A stretch of DNA of 64,000 nucleotides from G965222505 sp965222505 (lineage in GTDB: Bacteria; Bacteroidota; Rhodothermia; Rhodothermales; DATKEJ01), in NCBI GenBank assembly GCA_965222505.1, contig OZ244956.1, forward strand, positions 3,906,001 through 3,970,000, given 5' to 3'. A model generated the notes under the pieces. It saw nothing but the letters and a program-made list of their open reading frames with translations, was not told the DNA's origin and ran no database searches. The translations under genes were made by a program, and so were the position numbers. Below, piece by piece: positions 59,995-64,000 of this stretch. Numbering within the stretch: position 1 is the first letter of the stretch; every line of letters begins with the position of its first letter.

Positions 59995-62073
59995 ATGTTG
60001 AAATCCTACATACCGCCTGCCTGCAGCACTCGGCTTTTGTTTGGGGTGATGCTCATCGGCTTTGCCCTTCCGGCCCAGGCACAGTTTTCCAACAAGTGGC
60101 TCTCGGCGGGTAGCCTGCACAACTGGTACTCCGAGGTCGGGAGTGAGTGTGAAGAGTGTGGTTTTGTTCGCACCCAACAAGACGGCATGCGCTGGCCGGG
60201 CATCTACCGCTTTCGGGACATGCAGGCCGCCAAGGGTATCTGGCTGGCTGCCACGAACGTCACCGACGACATCGGCACTTCATTTCCGTTCCGGGTGGTT
60301 CACGTCGGGCCGAGGGTGTCCGGTGCAGGCGAGTTCTTCCCGCAAAAGTTTGAACTCGTCGGTCGGTTTGAGCCCCCGCTGGTCACAGTCGATGGTGGCA
60401 TTTCCGAGCCGGAAGCCTTTATGGTCGTGGACCGCGTCGATCCGGATATCTTGCCGGACCGGATGCTCGTCAATGAGGTCAACACGCTCCTGGGCCTGAC
60501 GATGGAACGCCGCATCATGCAGTTCAGTCAGGAGTACCATGACAACTACCATGTCATGGAGTACATCTTCACCAACACCGGCAACGTTGACGACGACCCG
60601 GACATCGAACTGCCGAACCAAACCCTGGAAGGGGTTTATATCTTCCCGCAATGGCGCTGGTCGGTGGCCAAGGAAACCCGCTACATCATCGGCAACGGCA
60701 CCGGCTGGGGCAAGAATGCCATGAACGATGCACGGGGTGACGGCGTACTGCCGGACCCGCCGGGTGAAGACTTCCGGGCCCAGTTTTCCTGGCATGGTAA
60801 TTTCCCGGAGTTTACCCTGTATGACAACATCGGGGCACCCATTATGCCGGAGACGGTACCGGCCATCAATGTGTCTGCTGTGGACACCCTGGGCCGCCTG
60901 GGGGCCAGCGCCTTCGTCGGTCACGTAACCCTCCACGCCGATGCCTCGGCCTCGGACGAATCCGACGATCCGGCCCAGCCCACCACGACCACCTGGTTCG
61001 GCTCCGATGACCCGTTTACTTCGCAAAACGATGCCTTTAACCCGGTCAAGCTGGAAGGGGAGTACCGGTTGGTGTCTTCCGGCCACAAATCCCCGCGCCA
61101 TGCCAACGTCGTGGAGCCGTCAGGTCTGGAAGGCTTTCTCACCTCCAGCGCTGATCCATCGCTGGGTACGCCGGGCGGGATTTCCCACGCGGCAGGCTTT
61201 GGCCCCTATACCATCGCCCCCGGTGAAGACGTTCGGATTGTGATTGCCGAAGCCGCTGCCGGTCTGAGCCGGGAAGAAAACATCCGGGTAGGGATGTTGT
61301 TCAGAGACGGCGTTATCAATGCCCGGCAGAAAAACGAGATTGTCTTTCAGGGGCGGGATTCGCTGTTCCAGACGTTCCGCCGGGCCCAGGCCAACCTGGA
61401 CGCCGGGTTCGACATTCCGCGTCCGCCGCTCCCGCCGTTTATTTTTGAGGTCAATTCCGGTGGAGACCGCATCGCCCTTACCTGGGAAACCTTCCCGGAC
61501 GGCCCAACCGTCGATCACTTTGAAATCTACCGTGCCTCGGGCCGGTTCGACAGCACCTACACGCGCATCCACATGGCGGGTGCCGAAGAGCGCGGCTTTG
61601 AGGATACCACGCCGATCCGGGGTATCGACTATTACTACTACATCACAGCCGTCGGCTCCCCGGCAGACAACTCCGGTGCAGGGGATACCCCCGGTGGCCG
61701 TGCCCTGGCCAGCAGCCGGTATTATACCCAGACCTATACCCCGGCCCGACTGAAGCGGCAAGCGGGTGAAAATATGTCGGACATCCGCATCGTCCCGAAT
61801 CCCTTCAACATCGGCTCGAATCCGCAAATCCGATGGCCGGACCAGACCGACAAGCTGGGGTTCCTCAACATTCCGGGTACAGCTCGCATTGAAATTTATA
61901 CCGAACTCGGTGAACTCGTCGACCGTATCGAACACACCGACGGAAGCGGGGATGAGTTTTGGGATCACACCACCTCATCCCGGCAAATTATAGCCAGCGG
62001 GATTTACATCGCCGTGATTACGAACCTGGAAACCGGCGAGCAGGAAGTTCAGAAATTTATGATCATCCGGTGA
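59995..62073 (+). CDS. Secreted protein with FN3-like domain and T9SS-like C-terminus
   Basis: A 692-residue secreted protein not assigned to a named family. It starts at ATG 59995, seven bases after the receptor stop, with a signal peptide (LLFGVMLIGFALPAQAQ). Residues 20-470 are beta-rich with a CEECG pair near residue 50. A fibronectin type III-like domain lies at about 480-575 (NSGGDRIALTWETFPDGPTVDHFEIYR). The end (IRIVPNPFNIGSNPQIRW ... ASGIYIAVITNLETGEQEVQKFMI) is a T9SS-type domain. Similar proteins accompany TonB receptors and PorV-like barrels in related genomes; its role is unknown. Confidence 0.75.
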   Translation: MLKSYIPPACSTRLLFGVMLIGFALPAQAQFSNKWLSAGSLHNWYSEVGSECEECGFVRTQQDGMRWPGIYRFRDMQAAKGIWLAATNVTDDIGTSFPFRVVHVGPRVSGAGEFFPQKFELVGRFEPPLVTVDGGISEPEAFMVVDRVDPDILPDRMLVNEVNTLLGLTMERRIMQFSQEYHDNYHVMEYIFTNTGNVDDDPDIELPNQTLEGVYIFPQWRWSVAKETRYIIGNGTGWGKNAMNDARGDGVLPDPPGEDFRAQFSWHGNFPEFTLYDNIGAPIMPETVPAINVSAVDTLGRLGASAFVGHVTLHADASASDESDDPAQPTTTTWFGSDDPFTSQNDAFNPVKLEGEYRLVSSGHKSPRHANVVEPSGLEGFLTSSADPSLGTPGGISHAAGFGPYTIAPGEDVRIVIAEAAAGLSREENIRVGMLFRDGVINARQKNEIVFQGRDSLFQTFRRAQANLDAGFDIPRPPLPPFIFEVNSGGDRIALTWETFPDGPTVDHFEIYRASGRFDSTYTRIHMAGAEERGFEDTTPIRGIDYYYYITAVGSPADNSGAGDTPGGRALASSRYYTQTYTPARLKRQAGENMSDIRIVPNPFNIGSNPQIRWPDQTDKLGFLNIPGTARIEIYTELGELVDRIEHTDGSGDEFWDHTTSSRQIIASGIYIAVITNLETGEQEVQKFMIIR

Positions 62074-62109
62074 TATGGGATTGAGCATGACATACCCAGG
62101 CCGATACAA

Positions 62110-62133
62110 GGCCATGTGCGATGTGCGACGTAC
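62110..62133. repeat. Short degenerate repeat (GTGCGAC units)
   Basis: Three near-copies of an 8-9 base unit occur in a row: ATGTGCGAT, GTGCGACGTAC, AACGTGCGAC. The wording matches the repeat at 23556-23612. It lies in the 142-base gap before the PorV/PorQ-like gene. Confidence 0.45.
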
Positions 62134-62174
62134 AACGTGCGACTCAGCCCTTAAACTTATAGTGCAACCCGGAC

Positions 62175-62195
62175 GGGTCGGCCTTGTGCCGACCC
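62175..62195. other. 8-bp perfect hairpin in the leader of the PorV/PorQ-like gene
   Basis: GGGTCGGC (62175-62182) pairs exactly with GCCGACCC (62188-62195) around a five-base loop. It lies 20 bases upstream of ATG 62216 and has no T-run, so it is a poor terminator. It may be an mRNA processing or stability element, or part of an intergenic repeat. Confidence 0.55.
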
Positions 62196-62215
62196 CGGTG
62201 CGGGTGCGTCTCCAC

Positions 62216-63211
62216 ATGGGCTTGTACTTCATCCTTCTGCTCATCGCTGCCTTGCCAGCTCAGGCCCAACAGGAAAAACTGGCCCAAACCGGCATGAAAT
62301 TCCTCAGCGTTTCGGTGGATGCCCGTGCGGCAGGTCTGGGAGATGCCATGACGGCCCTCACCTCGGATGCTGCGGCGCTGTTCTACAATCCTGCCGGGAT
62401 GGCCTTTCAGGAAAGCGGACTCAACGCCACTTTTGGCCAGGTCCAGTGGATTGCCGAGATCGACTACAACGCTGCTGCCGTCTCTTTCCGGCCCATGAAT
62501 GGCCGCATCGGGGTATTCGGGGTCTCGCTGGTAGCCGTGGATTACGGGGATTTGCTTGGCACAGTTCGGGCGGATAATGAGCAAGGCTTCGAGGAAATCG
62601 GCACCCTTACGCCCACCGCACTTAGTCTCGGCTTCGGGTATGCCCGTGCACTGACGGACCGGTTCTCGGCTGGTGGACAGATCAAATACGTGCGCCAGGA
62701 CCTCGGCACGGTGCCGGTGGACCGTTCGGACGAGGGCGGCCTGATTGGGGAATCAATGGCGCTGGATGTGATGGCCTTCGATTTTGGGGTCCTCTACAAA
62801 ACCGGCTTTCGGAGCCTGACGTTTGCCGTCGGGGCCCGTAACTTTGCCCAGGAAGTCGCCTACTCCGAGGAGAGTTTTCAGCTGCCCCTGACACTCAAGA
62901 TCGGGTTGGCAATGGACGTCATGGACCTGATGGCCGCGCCTGAAGCACGCAATCAAGCCTTCCTCGTCAGCCTCGAAGCTGAGAACCCGAGGGATTTCTC
63001 GGAGCAGATCAAGATCGGCGGGGAATACCGGTTCCTGGATACCTTCATGCTCCGGGCGGGCTATGTTTTTCCGACCGACGAACAGGGCATCAGCCTTGGA
63101 GCCGGGTTTCATAAGGCGGTGCGCGGCATCGGCTTCGGGGCCGATTATGCCTACACCAATTTCGGGGTATTCTCCAACGTGCAACGGCTTTCGCTGCAGT
63201 TCAATTTTTAG
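62216..63211 (+). CDS. PorV/PorQ-family outer-membrane protein
   Basis: A 331-residue barrel protein. I start it at ATG 62216, directly before a signal peptide (FILLLIAALPAQAQ); the frame from 62075 adds 47 residues read from repeat sequence. The family opening is clear: GMKFLSVSVDARAAGLGDAMTALTSDAAALFYNPAGMAF, as in FadL-like PorV/PorQ proteins. The chain alternates as a beta-barrel and ends FSNVQRLSLQFNF. PorV shuttles T9SS cargo to the cell-surface attachment complex. Given the many T9SS cargos in this window, such a role is plausible but not proven for this paralogue. Confidence 0.83.
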   Translation: MGLYFILLLIAALPAQAQQEKLAQTGMKFLSVSVDARAAGLGDAMTALTSDAAALFYNPAGMAFQESGLNATFGQVQWIAEIDYNAAAVSFRPMNGRIGVFGVSLVAVDYGDLLGTVRADNEQGFEEIGTLTPTALSLGFGYARALTDRFSAGGQIKYVRQDLGTVPVDRSDEGGLIGESMALDVMAFDFGVLYKTGFRSLTFAVGARNFAQEVAYSEESFQLPLTLKIGLAMDVMDLMAAPEARNQAFLVSLEAENPRDFSEQIKIGGEYRFLDTFMLRAGYVFPTDEQGISLGAGFHKAVRGIGFGADYAYTNFGVFSNVQRLSLQFNF

Positions 63212-63217
63212 ACCGAC

Positions 63218-64000
63218 GTGACGCGTTACCTTCTCCTCATAACGGTTTGCTGCTGCTTCTCGGCATGTGATTTTGATGCCGATGATGCACTCTACGATCC
63301 CAACCCCACCTTGGGTGCAGATCCGGTGATGGCTTCCATTTTACCTTCTGAATTTGCCCTCTCCGGCGTGGATGTGTTAACCCTCACCGGCGAAAATTTC
63401 TCGACAGACCCGGCGGCCAATCAGGTCTTTTTTGACGAAGTGCGGGCCGAGGTCATAGAAGCAACCGCTACACAACTCAAGGTTCAGGCACCCCTGCTCT
63501 CCGAGGCCGAATTGCCCCGCACCGACATTCAGGTGCGCGTCTCGGTAATCGGCGCTGAAAACTTTAGCAATGCCCTGCCGTACCGGCTTGACCCTGCCGC
63601 AGCGACCTTTGGGGATATTGAACCTTTTGAGCAACCCTTCGCCCTCGTTACTGATGCCGAAGACAACGTATACGTCACCCTTTTTGTGAATGCCCTGCCC
63701 GAAGGGGTCGTCCGGGTTTCACCAGCGGGTGAACGCACTCCTTACCTGGATGCCGCCTTCAAATGGGAAGCCTTGGGGTTTGATGCCGATGGCTTCATGT
63801 ACGGCGTGCGCAACGTCCGGGCCGTGTTCCGCTACCCTCCGGGCGGTGGTGCACAGGAGACCTGGGCCGTACTACCGGACCAGAGCGACCGGCTCGTCAC
63901 CCTGGATTTTGATGCCAACGGCAACGCGTGGATCGGTGGGGCAAGCCGGGTCCATCGCATCCAGCCGGACGGTACCGTGCGCACTTCAGACCTTGGCGGC
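63218..64000 (+). CDS. IPT/TIG-domain and beta-propeller lipoprotein (partial, runs off the window)
   Basis: An open frame starts at GTG 63218, six bases after the PorV-like stop, and continues for 261 codons to the window edge. The first residues (TRYLLLITVCCCFSAC) form a lipoprotein signal. An IPT/TIG-type Ig domain follows at about 35-130 (SILPSEFALSGVDVLTLTGENF, NQVFFDEVRAEVIEATATQLKVQAP). Propeller-like repeats come next (FALVTDAEDNVYVTLFVNALPEGVVRVSPAGE, LVTLDFDANGNAWIGG, VHRIQPDG), similar to SMP-30/NHL proteins. It is the fourth gene of the TonB-receptor operon; its role there is unknown. Confidence 0.78.
   Translation, partial: MTRYLLLITVCCCFSACDFDADDALYDPNPTLGADPVMASILPSEFALSGVDVLTLTGENFSTDPAANQVFFDEVRAEVIEATATQLKVQAPLLSEAELPRTDIQVRVSVIGAENFSNALPYRLDPAAATFGDIEPFEQPFALVTDAEDNVYVTLFVNALPEGVVRVSPAGERTPYLDAAFKWEALGFDADGFMYGVRNVRAVFRYPPGGGAQETWAVLPDQSDRLVTLDFDANGNAWIGGASRVHRIQPDGTVRTSDLGG

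Noticed and set aside
1..64000. CRISPR arrays, tRNA/rRNA genes or an intact prophage
   Set aside because: No regularly spaced identical repeats, cloverleaf-like sequence, rRNA motif or phage structural gene cluster was noticed on reading. A dedicated search (tRNAscan, Infernal, CRISPR finder) would settle it.

Overview
The window looks like chromosomal DNA of a free-living, polysaccharide-degrading member of the Bacteroidota/Rhodothermota assemblage (Rhodothermales-like is my inference). The DNA is fairly GC-rich. Many secreted proteins end in a type IX secretion (T9SS) type A sorting domain (motifs such as YPNPFNP). TonB-dependent receptors carry carboxypeptidase-regulatory-like N-terminal domains, and a PorV/PorQ-like protein is present. 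An ECF sigma factor sits next to a TPR-containing Ser/Thr kinase, a pairing common in these bacteria. I see no rRNA, tRNA, CRISPR array or intact transposase.

Region 1 (about 0.2-14.9 kb, all +) is a run of sugar and sugar-acid genes. It encodes a tagatose/psicose-3-epimerase-like isomerase, an enolase-superfamily (mandelate racemase type) dehydratase, a VOC protein, a 2-hydroxyacid dehydrogenase, a very large SGNH-like/beta-propeller/HEAT/cytochrome c lipoprotein, an aldo-keto reductase, a ThuA-domain lipoprotein, a second haem-c/propeller lipoprotein and a T9SS-exported BNR protein. Together they suggest oxidation and isomerisation of sugars, partly in the periplasm with electrons passed to c-type haem.

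Region 2 (15-27.5 kb) holds a TPR/FG-GAP-ASPIC pair (-), a large duplicated beta-helix protein (+), a META-domain protein, and a minus-strand glycan operon: ROK regulator, T9SS propeller protein, truncated GPH permease, ROK kinase, SIS isomerase and truncated GH2. This region is scarred. There is a serine-recombinase C-terminal remnant at 17.7 kb, an FG-GAP gene that lacks its signal peptide, a GH2 gene cut at a copy of an intergenic repeat, and a permease reduced to about 82 codons and joined in frame to the sugar kinase.

Region 3 (27.6-45.6 kb) is a polysaccharide-utilisation locus without SusD. It encodes a TonB receptor of the Xanthomonas/Caulobacter type, a beta-helix/CBM protein, a multidomain GH5, a GH9 endoglucanase, a Tat-exported TIM-barrel isomerase, a GPH symporter, an FG-GAP/ASPIC T9SS protein, an unknown secreted protein and an MFS permease. 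A shared 19-bp palindrome lies upstream of the ROK regulator/TonB receptor, of the Tat isomerase and of the MFS permease. I infer that it is the operator of the ROK repressor and that these units form one local regulon. A sulfatase C-terminal remnant lies beside the third operator.

Region 4 (45.7-64 kb) is more general: an AraC regulator, a class-C beta-lactamase-like serine hydrolase, a YadA-head-like repeat protein, the ECF sigma/TPR-kinase pair, a CapK-like adenylate-forming enzyme, DUF1801 and GNAT proteins. It ends with an outer-membrane operon of TonB receptor, secreted FN3 protein, PorV/PorQ-like barrel and an IPT/TIG-propeller lipoprotein that starts with GTG and runs off the window.
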